Under the pieces are notes generated by a model. It made no database searches. It was not told where the DNA came from and saw only the letters and a list, made by a program, of their open reading frames with translations. Shown one piece after another: positions 1 through 9,897 of a DNA stretch of 64,000 nucleotides (its first letter is position 1; every line of letters begins with the position of its first letter). Source of the DNA: Phytophthora quininea (taxonomy: Eukaryota > Oomycota > Peronosporomycetes > Peronosporales > Peronosporaceae); NCBI GenBank assembly GCA_011947345.1, contig JAAVTG010000531.1:806001-870000 (forward strand). Direction: 5' to 3'. The position numbers and the translations under genes were made by a program.

Positions 1-545
1 AGCAGCGACTGCAGCTGGACCTGGAGGCGCATCGACGATGGAACGCCAGCGGCTCCGTCGGCTTCCTCAACAGCGTGGACCGCATCGAGATCAACGAGAC
101 GCGCAGTGACGACGACCAGACCGTCCTGTACAGCTTGGAGGTGTATCTGAGTCTCCCCACGAGTCGACTACCCACCAGCCGATGCGACCCCACCGAGTGT
201 CAATCCCCCACCCGACCGACGTTCAAAGCCGAGCGGTGCTTCGCCGACTTTGAAGAGCTGCGAGAAAATGTGCTCAAGACCGTCAGTAGCATGCCGCAGT
301 GCACGTGCGAGTACTGCATGGACTTCCTGGTCTACATTCGCTACAAGTTCTCACAGCCACGCGGCCTCGTCAAGTTGCTGTCCGGTACCGAGAAGCGCAT
401 GCAGATTCTGGGCACCTTCATCAACGACTTTGTGGAAATGGGGCAGCGTCGAGTGGCAAAAGTCAGCAAGCGCAAATGTGAAGCGCAAGCACTAGTTCCT
501 TCATTATTAGAAGCCTTCCTGCTTGACCACGCTAGCGATTGCTAG
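1..545 (+). CDS. PX-like protein with C-x-Y-C motif, copy 1 (5' end outside window)
   Basis: The frame is open from base 3 to the TAG at 543-545, so the start lies left of the window. The visible part has a PX-like core: an R-I-E-I strand, a Y-S-L-E-V-Y-L-S-L strand, an F-x-x-F-E-E-L-R segment matching the PX [RK]-[YF]-S-x-F-x-x-L-R motif, then C-T-C-E-Y-C where classical PX domains have a proline-rich loop, and a closing R-x-x-I-L-x-x-F-I-N-D-F-V helix. PX domains bind phosphoinositides on endosomal or plasma membranes; binding by this family is inferred, not shown. Five relatives occur in the window; the closest is at 34.9 kb, sharing E-A-H-R-R-W-N and S-[VI]-D-R-I-E-I-N. No membrane segment is seen. 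Confidence 0.7.
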   Translation, partial: QRLQLDLEAHRRWNASGSVGFLNSVDRIEINETRSDDDQTVLYSLEVYLSLPTSRLPTSRCDPTECQSPTRPTFKAERCFADFEELRENVLKTVSSMPQCTCEYCMDFLVYIRYKFSQPRGLVKLLSGTEKRMQILGTFINDFVEMGQRRVAKVSKRKCEAQALVPSLLEAFLLDHASDC

Positions 546-928
546 AGAACTGGATGTGCGAGTAGCCCGCACATCTGGACCTTATAAGCTGTTCTCACAA
601 ATAACTATTATTATTGGCTTCGTTTGTCATTGTTTTGTTTTGTTTTTCCTGGTACCGGTGACTAGGAAGTGACGAAACATACTTGTTGCACAATGGCTGT
701 ATCTCCACGAAGACTACACCGAAGTGGGCTTGATCGTCGTCACGTGGACTTCGTGACAGCGATCTTGAATGAAGTTCTCACTGACGTTGTGATTTATATG
801 TAGCAACCAGAAGGCTATGGCGCAAGCGCGGGAAGAGTAATGGTGGTTCATAATATGCTCCATCGTGGAATCATGGCGAAAAGTCCCTGCGCGGGAATTC
901 CTACTCGTGTTTTTCTCCTTCCCACTCC
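546..928. other. Intergenic, no gene seen
   Basis: AT-richer spacer between the PX-like gene and the decayed RxLR-like gene. Short open frames on both strands show no family resemblance, and no RNA gene was recognised. Confidence 0.4.
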
Positions 929-977
929 TTGATTTCCCCCAATAGCGAGGGATCAAGCCTCGCGCCAAGTCCCGATC

Positions 978-1677
978 ATGCGTTTGAGCTGCTTCTTTTG
1001 TTGGCGGCTGCAGCCACATTGCTCGCTATCGCTGAGGCCGCCTCGTCATTCAAGAGTCTGAATCAAGTGAACGACGAGAGACTGCTAAAAACTCGCCAGT
1101 CTGACGACGACGCCGACGAAGAACGGGTCGTTGTCAAGCAAACCCTTGCTTCTATTGTCGACAATATACCCAACGAAGTTAAAACTGTCGACGATGCGCA
1201 TATCTACAAGCGCATGTTCGAATAATGGAGCCAGGAGATGAAGACGGCCAAGCAAATGAAGGACGAGCTAATTTCGAAAAAGGCACCGCGTTCGAGATCG
1301 AGTACATTCCGAAAAGTTCCAGACCATATAAGCTCTCCAGTTAAAGAAGAACGCTGCCTAATAACTCGTGCAGTGATCTTTGAGTCGAATTTAGCAGTGC
1401 TTCCAAACAAACAAAAAATAATGGCACGTTTTCCTTAACCCCTTTACCCCCGCTATCCAGGACGTGCTAGTAGCTACTCCTTTCCTACAACATCAGCACT
1501 CGACGACTTGCTAGAGTCAAGGCTCTGCGCGATGACCTCGAAATGATGGATAATATCGACTGGCTGCGGAAGGTGATGATCAAAATGGACGACGACGGAG
1601 TGGCGGTGGCGCAGTTCAAGACGATGCTCAATCACGATAAAGACACGTCAAAAGTGCAAGCTAACTTCTTTCCCTGA
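978..1677 (+). pseudogene. Decayed RxLR/dEER-type effector gene
   Basis: An ATG at 978 begins a typical oomycete signal-peptide start, but the hydrophobic core continues one frame away, with the break at the T run 996-999. The body then shows an R-L-L-K (RxLR-degenerate) element followed about 10 residues later by D-E-E-R. An in-frame TAA at 1223-1225 interrupts the C-terminal region, which stays open in the same frame to 1438. A further frame from about 1501 to a TGA at 1675-1677 contains an I-D-W-L-R helix resembling a WY-type module. Secreted RxLR proteins enter host cells and act on immunity. Here the signal frameshift, internal stop and degenerate motif argue for a dead gene, although the first break could be a base-call error. 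Confidence 0.5.
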
Positions 1678-1792
1678 AACAACATGAAACAACATTTTTA
1701 TTAGCCAATAAAAATGCGCCCTACAAAACATTATATTAGCCAATATATGGCTTTGTAGAAAAACTCATTCAGTCGTAGAAATTGGTCTGCAT

Positions 1793-2775
1793 ATGGCTGG
1801 GGCGACAGCGCCTTGCCCCAAGTGCAACAAGGTGCTGTCCAAGTCAAACATGGCGAAGCACAAGCAGCGTTGCGGGAAGAAGAAGCCCCCAAGACGCGCA
1901 AGGCCATCAACCGCGACGCCTACGCTCGCAACAAGGACGCTATCCTCGCCAAGCGACGCGAACAGCGTGTGTATGAGCGCTATTGGCGTCTCGAAGGTAA
2001 GGCAAATTGTCACTAAAGTGATGTTTCTGTATTTTATTTATTATGCGTGTTATGAACTTGTAGTTGCGAGAGAAAATCTGGCAGAGCTCAAGAATAAGCC
2101 GCTTGAGGTGACCTCGACAAAGGAAAGGGCGTGGTTGCCTGAAGATGAAAGCAGCCCGCTGTACGGCGTTAGTCAAGACCCTAATCTGTAAGCCTAGTTT
2201 TTGGCTACTGTCCGCGACAAATGCAAGACTAAGCATGGAAGGGGGCCTATGATGGTTGAGTTTCGAAAGTTCTACAAAGAGGCGATGTTGGTTCTTCACC
2301 CAGACAAGGTCTGTTCTCTCAAGAACAAGTTTGGGGAACGTCTGAACGACATTCAAGGCTACGCTTTGATTACTGCGAAGGCTTTCGGCGAGATCAAGAA
2401 CGACCTCGAGGCAGACGTGGACGAAATCCCGGACGATGAAGCTGCAGCGATGTCTGATATCAACCTTCAGCGCGCGCGAGAACTTCAGCAGCGCAGATAC
2501 CAGCACGATCGAGCTAAAATGAAAGCCCAAAGGATGCAGGCCGGTCTCAGCATCAAGCGCAAAGCTGTGAAGAAGTATCTCGCCTCGTGTACACTCCATC
2601 AGGAAAACTACCAGAAGCGAAAAGAAAAGTCCAAGAGCAACGCGCCAAGGAAATCGAGAAGCTGGAGAAGATTATCGACGTCTTTGTGAGCAATGGGCCT
2701 TGTTCAACGTTTGAAGAGTTCAAGGAGACGGAGAAAGAGCGATTCAAGGCCGCCTCGCAAAAGGGTAAGCAGTAG
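1793..2775 (+). pseudogene. Zinc-finger / J-domain-like multi-exon protein, frames broken
   Basis: The N-terminus (ATG 1793) has a C2HC-type finger, C-P-K-C ... K-H-K-Q-R-C. After the C5 run at 1886-1890 the frame changes to a basic helix (N-R-D-A-Y-A-R-N-K-D-A-I-L). A likely intron (donor GTAAGG near 1998, acceptor TAG at 2061-2063) joins L-E to V-A-R-E-N-L. After the stop at 2189-2191 the same frame reopens and includes F-Y-K-E-A-M-L-V-L-H-P-D-K-V, close to the J-domain HPD signature. A last frame change near 2590 leads to a charged coiled coil ending at 2775. I do not recognise the full protein. Its position just outside the Crypton-flanking repeat suggests it may be a repeated, transposon-associated gene. 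Confidence 0.4.
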
Positions 2776-2833
2776 GCATACAAAAAACTAATTTGTATGA
2801 AATCTACGAGTTTTTCATTTTCGTCGTCTGCAC

Positions 2834-2928
2834 GTTCATACCAAAAGGACGTGTTCATACCAAACCGGACGAGTCCATACCAATGTTGACGATAGCGTTC
2901 ATACCAGAATGGACGTGTTCATACCAAA
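2834..2928 (+). repeat. Left array of ~20-bp GTTCATACCAAA repeats
   Basis: Five copies of GTTCATACCAAA, some with one to three substitutions, start at 2834, 2853, 2873, 2897 and 2917 (spacing 19, 20, 24, 20). Several are followed by GGACG. The same unit occurs in inverted orientation at 4914-4984, beyond the recombinase gene, so the two arrays bracket it like subterminal inverted repeats. Confidence 0.75.
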
Positions 2929-3168
2929 TGTTATGATTTGTCGATACGAGTCAATACTTGTACGAACTTGGTGCTAAGTAAAGATACGAATCGTTCTACA
3001 ATTGCGCCGAATAGTCGGGGAGGTGCTTGGCTGGGCGAGTAGCATTGCTGCGGTCTTTACGATCTTTTCTAATGAAAGAAGCGAGCATGGCAATGGACAT
3101 AGTGGTTGCGGTCGCAGAAGCTTGGGCACCGGTGTAGTGACTCATATAGTAGTCACGATAAACAGGTA

Positions 3169-4851
3169 TCACACGCGCATTCCAGTGCGACTTATCTGTC
3201 TCTCCCATGGTTGTCGCAAACAGCGCGACATCTTCTCCAAAAGCTTAGCAACGCTGTACCAGCTATGTAAGATTCCTGCGTTGTCGCTCTCCGACTTCGT
3301 CCATTGCGATAGAGGTTTGAACAAATGTAGAGACGTATCGGGAAGCCACCACATCAAGCTCAGATGAACCCAGTCTTGAACAGCTGGAATCTCAGGAGAC
3401 CGATCATGCTGGATTGACTCTGACGGGGGTGTTTGTAGCGGAGCTGGGTCTACCGGAGGGGCATTGTCTTGTGTTGTTACACAACTACGGCTTGCAATAA
3501 GCTCTTGCATCTGATCCTTCATCTGGACCATTAGGCTTTCGAGATGACGCAATCGCTTCACGACAGGACCCTCCTCGATATTTCTGCTTGCCTCGTATGG
3601 AGCACTGGGACATCCATGCAAATACGCCTTATCTGGGGCCAAACAGTCGGCGAGCTCACTTTCCTCGGATTGTATGGTGATGTCTAGAAGATATCGGACC
3701 AAGGTCTCTGTGGATTCCGATACGCTCCAACCGGGCCACCATTTGATCATTCTCAGGGACCAGTGTCGTGCAGGTTTTGCGTACATGAAGCGGTACTGGG
3801 CACCAGCGCGGCGAAAGGTATGAGAAGTAAACCAGCAGTTTGACCAGTGTTTCGCCACGTATCCGGGAGTCTTGTCGCCATAAGCCACCAATCCCCTCAC
3901 GATGCAATTGAGGAGAGTTATGAACATTTGTTCAGACATACTTCTCCCCCAACCGACGGCCGTGTTCTCGCAACCTGTGCCCTGCTCTTTAGCCTTGAGT
4001 TTCTTCTTGCTTATCCCTGTCAGCACAGGAAACACGAAGTCGTCATCACTCCATTCGTGACCCTTCGTGTTTGTGGTGTACTCAACCCAATTGCACAAGT
4101 GGAGGTACGCATCGATAGCTGCCTCATCTTTAGAGAGATGGTGCATGTTGTAGGCTCTCCCTCGGCCACGGCAGTCTTGCGATTGTATTGCGCATATGTG
4201 CCGAATTCTATGGTTTCCGTCGGATTGATCATACTGGGGCGAGTTTGACGAATTAACATATGCTTCCATTTCAAAGTGAGAACTTCGATGATGTGACACA
4301 TCCCATAGAAGGCAAAGGAGGAAACCGCTTTGAACCATACCCGACTTGCTTCGCTGAATCCACACCTTCCCGCCGGAGAATCAAGAAACGTGTGCAGAAC
4401 AGTGATCATTTCTAGTGAAATCGGCACCGCTTTAGCCGGAACATATTCTGTCGCCTTTCGCTTTTTCAGTCCGCGCATGAACTACCGTACGAAAGGGGCA
4501 CGGGCGGGGTTTCTATAGCCTTGAAGTTTGCCGGCATCGTTTTTCGGACTGCCCACGTGTTCACGTCTGTGCCGTCGCTTATTTCGTGGGAAGAGAAGAA
4601 GCTGGCCACAGCCGACCTAGCCTTTTCCGCTGTTTGAAGCGAGACGGAACTGGATGCTGAAACACTCTGCAAATACGCACTAGGACGACAGGAAGCTCGT
4701 GATGACGCTCTTTACGCGGGTCTGGATAACCATTTTCAACGCAGAACTCTGCAAACTTCTTGAAACTTGCCTCGTAAACTGTCTGTGTGGTCTTCTTAAT
4801 CACTTGGTTCGCCGTTTGCTGGCCTTCTTTCGCTAGCTCCTGAACGCCCAT
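3169..4851 (-). pseudogene. Crypton-type tyrosine recombinase (broken)
   Basis: Minus-strand frames collinear with a Crypton recombinase. An N-terminal SAM-like region starts near the ATG at 4851 (M-G-V-Q-E-L-A). A catalytic first half has E-V-L-T-L-K-W, and a second half has S-H-T-F-R-R-A-G-A-Q, the H-x-x-R element, then W-W-P-G-W and L-V-R-Y-L-L-D with the presumed Tyr nucleophile. A coiled coil follows and then a P-A-V-Q-D-W ... L-S-Q-W-T tail resembling the GCR1_C DNA-binding domain found in Cryptons. At least three frame changes (about 4665, 4510 and 4145) and one in-frame TAG interrupt it. The first catalytic Arg position reads His (G-M-C-H-I-I-E). It is probably an inactive copy. Cryptons move by site-specific recombination of circular DNA. 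Confidence 0.75.
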
Positions 4852-4913
4852 CTGATCCCAGCGCAGGGAATTCTGGAATGGCCGCGTGGCAGCTTCGGAT
4901 ATGTGATCATCCC

Positions 4914-4984
4914 TTTGGTATGAACTCATCCTGTTTGGTATGAACTCGTCATTTCTTGTATGACCACGTACTTTCTGGTATGAC
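4914..4984 (-). repeat. Right array of ~20-bp repeats, inverted
   Basis: Four copies of TTTGGTATGAAC or close variants start at 4914, 4934, 4953 and 4973 (spacing 20, 19, 20). They are the reverse complement of the unit at 2834-2928. The array lies 63-133 bp upstream of the likely recombinase start, where it could bind the recombinase or act as promoter. Confidence 0.75.
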
Positions 4985-5715
4985 TGCACTCGAATACTTT
5001 CAAATTTTCTGTGTAGATGAACGTTCAAAAAAAGTCAAAAATGAAAACTCTTTTAGGTGCTAAACTGTAATTGGTCAAATAACAGCAGAATGTTGTTTGA
5101 GAAAGAAGAAGTAGCTTCAGCGGAACCTCCATACAAATTCCAAACAAGTAGTTGTTGGTTCCTCGTACCGAAACAACGCTAAAAGGGCGCCATTAGGGTT
5201 AGGGTAGGTTTAGATCATTTTCAATACAACTCGCAAGATGTCTGAAAAAGAGTCTTCTATTCGGATGTTGTTTCAGGAAGAGTAAGCTCTACTTACTGTA
5301 ACGGAGTTGAACTCCGTTTACGACCTCATTGAGGTCATGGAGGTTTCCTCCATGATCATGACCTCAGCGAGGTCGAGTTGATATGCATATTCAAGTTTAC
5401 TTGCTTATTGAGGTAGCTCAGGTTTACTCTTAATTGACTGGCTGCAACAGAGCAGCAGAAGTAGGAAAACAAACTTTAGGCAAGTAAATATCAATACACT
5501 TTTCAATTTACCGTCCAAGGATAAAAGCTTCCTCTCGCTACATTACACTTACAAGAGTACTTGTACGCGCTTGTCAAGGAGGTGAACGCCCACAAGGCTG
5601 GCATCAGCACTGGTCGCAGGTAGAACGTGATCGGGAGGTCCTTAACATAAAGAAGCAGGAAGATCAACCGGCGGCCAGGTCGTACAAGTCTTTGTCATTT
5701 ATCGGTTTCGGGGAT
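4985..5715. other. Non-coding tract holding a palindrome cluster
   Basis: No gene recognised. It holds a two-unit TTAGGG stretch at 5193-5205, the palindromes at 5281-5390, and a short open stretch near 5551-5620 that is too small to assign. Confidence 0.4.
5281..5390. repeat. Cluster of adjacent perfect palindromes
   Basis: Seven consecutive inverted repeats: AGTAAG/CTTACT (5281-5297), AACGGAGT/ACTCCGTT (5300-5318), GACCTC/GAGGTC (5322-5336), CATGGAGG/CCTCCATG (5336-5354), CATGATCATG (5351-5360), GACCTC/GAGGTC (5360-5374) and ATATGCATAT (5381-5390). The GACCTC/GAGGTC hairpins flank the central CATGGAGG hairpin, so the whole can also fold as a larger nested cruciform. Function unknown. Confidence 0.8.
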
Positions 5716-6063
5716 TCACCTGCACAGAGATAATTGGACTGATAAAAATTTGCGTGAAGAAATGGTAATATTTCTTTCGACTCTGGTAACGTTAACCTCA
5801 GCTCCATGAGGTGAAGGTGGCATCTCTCCAGTAGTCTCTAAATGTACCCGATCTCGGAAGTGGAAATCAGTATGGTCTTCGTTTGCTTCAGTCTTCTTCT
5901 TCAGTCTCCAGCTGTGGGACATCCGATAGATATCAAAGTCTCGAAGACTCTTGGCGTTGCCAATTAAGTCGTCGACAATTGAGGCGGCATCCTTCGTGAT
6001 TTGGATCGCAATACCCCATGTTTTCTTCGTCGTCGTCGTCGGCGTAGCAGTCGCCGACGTCAT
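5716..6063 (-). CDS. Hypothetical 115-residue protein
   Basis: An ATG-initiated minus-strand frame with a Thr/Ala-rich start (T-A-T-P-T-T-T-T-K-K), then a W-G-I-A-I-Q-I-T-K-D-A-A-S-I-V-D-D-L segment predicted helical, and a charged middle. No known domain, signal peptide or membrane segment is seen. Codon use looks plausible but nothing confirms expression; it could be the first exon of a spliced gene. Confidence 0.3.
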   Translation of the reverse strand: MTSATATPTTTTKKTWGIAIQITKDAASIVDDLIGNAKSLRDFDIYRMSHSWRLKKKTEANEDHTDFHFRDRVHLETTGEMPPSPHGAEVNVTRVERNITISSRKFLSVQLSLCR

Positions 6064-6519
6064 TGCTTGCGCGTGACGAGATAGTTCTTAAAATCCTTGA
6101 CATTTCCGAAATGGCGTTGATATGCGTGATAGGCGATAACCAACAGTACGCAGCAAATGCGCACGATGGCGAATTGGTAGGGGCAAAGTTGAATATGTGC
6201 TACAAGTATTAGTCACGTTTGTTTAGAGAGTATCCTCCCAGTTTCCAATTGTAATTATCAAAGTTACCATGTAGCATCAAGACGGAAACTTTTCGATGGC
6301 GATGGCGATGACGAAGATATTCTAAAAGCGTCATCAACTGCGTAGGTCACAACCCACAAATCTGTAGTTTTGTTTTACCAACTGAATGATTTACTCGTTT
6401 CCTATTCTCTCTTCACCCACGTCGTTTACGCTGATGATGCTTAATCTATAGGGTCAGTCCATCGTGTATTCCACCATATCCGTTGCCCCGTAAACTTTCC
6501 TTCGGCCAAAGTTTTCTCT
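6064..6519. other. Intergenic, no gene seen
   Basis: Upstream spacer of the RxLR gene. No long open frame, repeat or RNA gene was recognised. Confidence 0.4.
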
Positions 6520-6539
6520 GCTGAATTCTCTAATTTACC
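6520..6539 (+). promoter_or_regulatory. Possible oomycete initiator + flanking region
   Basis: GCTGAATTCTCTAATTTACC resembles the oomycete core promoter consensus GCTCATTYYNCAWTTTNYY with one extra base and two or three mismatches. It lies about 115 bp before the RxLR coding frame. Inference from pattern only. Confidence 0.3.
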
Positions 6540-6654
6540 CTGCCAGCCCAACCTCGCTTTCGCAAACTTGCGCCTTTACTGCTTGCTGTTCTTATCACCT
6601 TAAGACGAGAAATCCGCTAAACAGTTAATCAATTCAATTTCCTTCCTTTACTGC

Positions 6655-7080
6655 TTGGTGTTGGCTATTGTGACCACCGCTCTCTTGAGTTCAAGCGCCA
6701 CTTCGACGACTATAGAAATGTCGAGGACTTCAAATGTTGCGTCGGACGGTGCGCACAATTCAATTCAAGTGGGCAAGAAGCGATCGCTGAGAGCCCTCGC
6801 TGGTGACGACGAAGAGAGGGTTGGCCCAGCTGGGAGGGTTAATGTCGGTTTGCTCGACAATGCTGCACACATCACGACCGGTGGGATGGCGAAAGAAGAT
6901 TTTGTCATCCTCAAGGAATCTCTCGACCGCTGGGCCAATGGCGTGGAAGACGTTGCCAAACTCATGCGGGCTGACTTTCCCAACTCGGAAGATCTGATCG
7001 CGTTGATGCTAAAGCTTTATAAGTGGTATTTGGCATTCCGGGCCGAGAAATCTGCCAAGACCAGCACTGGACGTTCATGA
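6655..7080 (+). CDS. RxLR-dEER effector candidate lacking an ATG start
   Basis: The frame is open from 6604 to the TGA at 7078-7080. It begins with a hydrophobic stretch of signal-peptide character (V-L-A-I-V-T-T-A-L-L), followed by R-S-L-R and then D-D-E-E-R six residues later, at about residues 43-55. This is the classic RxLR-dEER arrangement at the right distance. The C-terminal ~85 residues are helical with a D-R-W-A motif and L-Y-K-W-Y-L, compatible with a short WY-like fold. Such proteins are secreted and act inside plant cells. No in-frame ATG precedes the hydrophobic core: the first in-frame ATG lies after it, at about 6718. The gene may be non-functional, start-edited by error, or use an unseen exon. 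Confidence 0.65.
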   Translation: MVLAIVTTALLSSSATSTTIEMSRTSNVASDGAHNSIQVGKKRSLRALAGDDEERVGPAGRVNVGLLDNAAHITTGGMAKEDFVILKESLDRWANGVEDVAKLMRADFPNSEDLIALMLKLYKWYLAFRAEKSAKTSTGRS

Positions 7081-7158
7081 ACATGGAAAACAGGACGTTG
7101 ATTTCGTTAGGTTAAGCATTTAACTTGACTGTAATATGGTGTTTTGGGCTGTTGGCCC

Positions 7159-9179
7159 TTAGAGCTTCACAATTCCGGTGGCTCCGTAGGTTTCCGACAC
7201 ACCTCGGAGATTGAAAATGTCGTGCAAAGCTTGAGAACTGACGCTAGGACGTGGTCCTGCATGGTGCTGGACACCTTGGTGCATGCTTCGATGTGATAGC
7301 ACTGGGACAACGTGGCTACCTCCTGCCGAATTCACAAAGTCGTCTGGATGTGGCTCTGCCTCCATGCTCGGTTGCCCGAGCACTGGGAACTGTCGTGTTG
7401 AATTGAACAAGCTGTAGCTCGACTGCATACTCGGCAGTCCCGCAGTCTCCGGGACGAGAACGCTCGGTCGCAGCAACGGATGCGGTTGTTGGTAGCAGCT
7501 GACTGAGACGCTTTCAGCGATATGCTCGTTCTGAGCCATCGTCACCAGGTTAACGACCTGCACGTACGCCACCTGCGTGCTCTTCAGTTCAAATAGCAGC
7601 TTGACGACACTGTTGAAGCGGAATCGAGTGAGACGGAAGCCGAACTTTGCCAGCACCGACCGAAGATCGTCCACCTCGATCAAGCCCGAATTGGTCAGGT
7701 CTCGAGTCTTGAGCTCCTCCAGCAGATCAACCACACCGAGTTCCTGCTGCATTAAATGCTGCACCAATGTGGTTGCAAACTCGGACCGCAGCCGCACCAC
7801 TTCGCTGAAATTTTCCACCACGTCGCTGAACGTGTGTGAGTCGATGTGGAGGATGTTGCTGATGATCACAAAGTCGTAGAAGATCCGCGGCTGGAACACC
7901 AACGCGCTTAGAAGTAGTGGTAGCGGGACCAGAACCGTCGCCAGAGGTCCAAAGTCCTCGTAGATGTCGTCCAAGTCGTAGACCGCACACTGGGCAAAGA
8001 GTGTGATAAAGAATCCGTTGAGAATGAGCAGGAACATGACGACGATATGCCACATCTTGTGGTTGAAAAAGCGGATCTGGATAATGGGAGCTCCAGGCTG
8101 GACACCGTTGGGTCCACTGGCAGCTTCCATCTTGGCGATGTGGTCTGCATCCTCAACGACGAGTTGAACCCCAGCTTCCGACTTGTGTCGATCTTGTGCA
8201 CGGGAGAACGACATCTCCTCGTGGTGTTCTTGGATCCGACTCATAATTTCCAGTGCTGAGTCTGCGTCTTCATTCTTCCAGGCGGCGGCTTCTTCGTCCG
8301 CGATGGCATTCAAATTCGACGCTAAAATGTTCTTGTCCTCGCTGAAACCCGACGCCCGTAAGAATTTGTGCACACAGGACTGGAAGAAGAGCATGACAGC
8401 GACGTGCAGGACCATCAGAATCCACGCGAACAGCACGAACGACTCGACGAGTTCGTGGCTCTCGGACATGTCTTCGTCGATCATCTTGAACACTTCGAGA
8501 AGACCGCAGATGGCCCAGGCGACGACCAGCAGCAGCAACCACATGGCCGGCTCCACCTCGATCATGTGCGAGATCTGGTTCGCTTGAGCTCGATACAAGT
8601 ACTTGGAGAACGGGAAGAGCTGTGGCAGGCCAAAGCGACGTAAGAAGAAGCGACGCAGCAGTCTCAACTCGACCAGCTCCTTCTCGATCGCTTTGCTCTT
8701 GGCGGCTCTACCACAGCAGAATAACTTTTGGGAAATCGTAGCCTCGTGTTGGGCATGACTTTCAGGAGAATTGACCGAGTTGGCCAAGTCTTGAGTCGTT
8801 ACCAGCTCGGCTCGGTCGGCTCGACAGTTCTGGTTGCGCAGCAGTAGAAAGATGCCGGTCGACTGGATGATCAGCGCTAACGCCAGGAAGAAGATGGTCA
8901 GGTCGGCTACTTGGAATGCGATCATCGTCTTGCTGTAGCTGTCCACCTCGACCATTTCCTTGATGATCTTGAGTCCAAGACTGATCAGGCCCAACACTAA
9001 CAACTCTCGGTAGCATTTCTTGATCATGTGCTGGAACTTCTCCGACGGTGGGAACTTGTGCTCAAGGTGGTGGAGCGCCTTCTCCAACGTCACGAGGCAT
9101 AGCGCGAGGATGCTCAAGTGCACGAGAACGCGCCAGAACTCGACATCTTCCCCACCTGGAATAGGGACACGCCTGCCAT
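7159..9179 (-). CDS. MLO-like polytopic membrane protein with EF-hand-like C-terminus
   Basis: About 690 residues with about seven hydrophobic segments. An N-terminal E-F-W-R-V-L-V-H-L-S-I-L helix precedes H-H-L-E-H-K and L-V-L-G-L-I-S-L-G-L-K, reminiscent of the MLO TM1-TM2 region. A cytoplasmic F-L-R-R-F-G-L-P-Q-L-F-P-F loop and an R-F-F-N-H-K-M-W-H helix resemble later MLO segments. The tail has D-L-T-N-S-G-L-I-E-V-D-D, a good EF-hand loop, so calcium responsiveness is plausible. The best start is the ATG at 9179, whose first residues (A-G-V-S-L-F-Q-V-G) match the three relatives at 45-52 kb. They lie one base out of frame with the body at the C4 run (G4 on the coding strand) 9150-9153. 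An alternative start in the main frame is 9243. The MLO assignment is by pattern only. Confidence 0.6.
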
Positions 9180-9243
9180 GACAATTGAGAAGTGAGCCCA
9201 GCCAACGCTTTCGAACAACACAAGATGTCGAAAGCTTCACCAT

Positions 9244-9888
9244 CTATCCAAGTAAAGGCGCCATTAATACTGTATGGGGCTTTCACGGTTTACGAAGTAA
9301 TGAGGGTCGTGTTGCCGTTCACAATCACGTGCGTCTCCGCAAGATCCTGAAGGTTTAGCGCCTTGTTGCACAAATGGGCCGATTCGCACCGAAGCTTTAC
9401 CGATGAGCCGGGGAAAATCAACAATTTAACGGGATCTCAACAACCACGATATCCCATCGGGAAGAGGAAGCGATGCAATAAACAGTTGGTGCTTGCCAGC
9501 TATGGACAGCCGCAAAACCTTACACTTTGTTTGTGGCTTGTCCGACGATCCGGCCAACTTCGAGATGCAGTTTAACGCTTTGCCCCATCGAGAGATGTAT
9601 TTGCGGGATAACTAGTCCGTAAATTCTCACGAGCTAAAGACTTCTACTGTACATGGGCGCACGTCACGGGAAATGATCCGCTGGGATCACTGCGCTTTCG
9701 TGTAGGAGAGCTGCGGACAGCGTCGTAAAGGCGGCTAGCGTAGATCGCTCTACACTGAGAGTCGCGAGCTCGCGCAGCGTCGTCAATACAGTCTTTAACG
9801 AGGCCGTTCTCAGTCGGGATAGCCGCGCAGGCGAACGTGGAGACGGCTTTAGCAGCGGAAACACTTCGATAGGCGGCAGAATACTCTT
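9244..9888. other. Intergenic, no gene seen
   Basis: Spacer between the MLO-like gene and the MULE. Minus-strand open frames around 9644-9970 show no homology and run into the MULE terminal repeat. Confidence 0.4.
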
Positions 9889-9897
9889 CTTCGCGTT

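Noticed and set aside
5193..5205. TTAGGGTTAGGGT, possible telomeric repeat
   Set aside because: Only two units, the oomycete telomere repeat is normally TTTAGGG, and genes continue on both sides.
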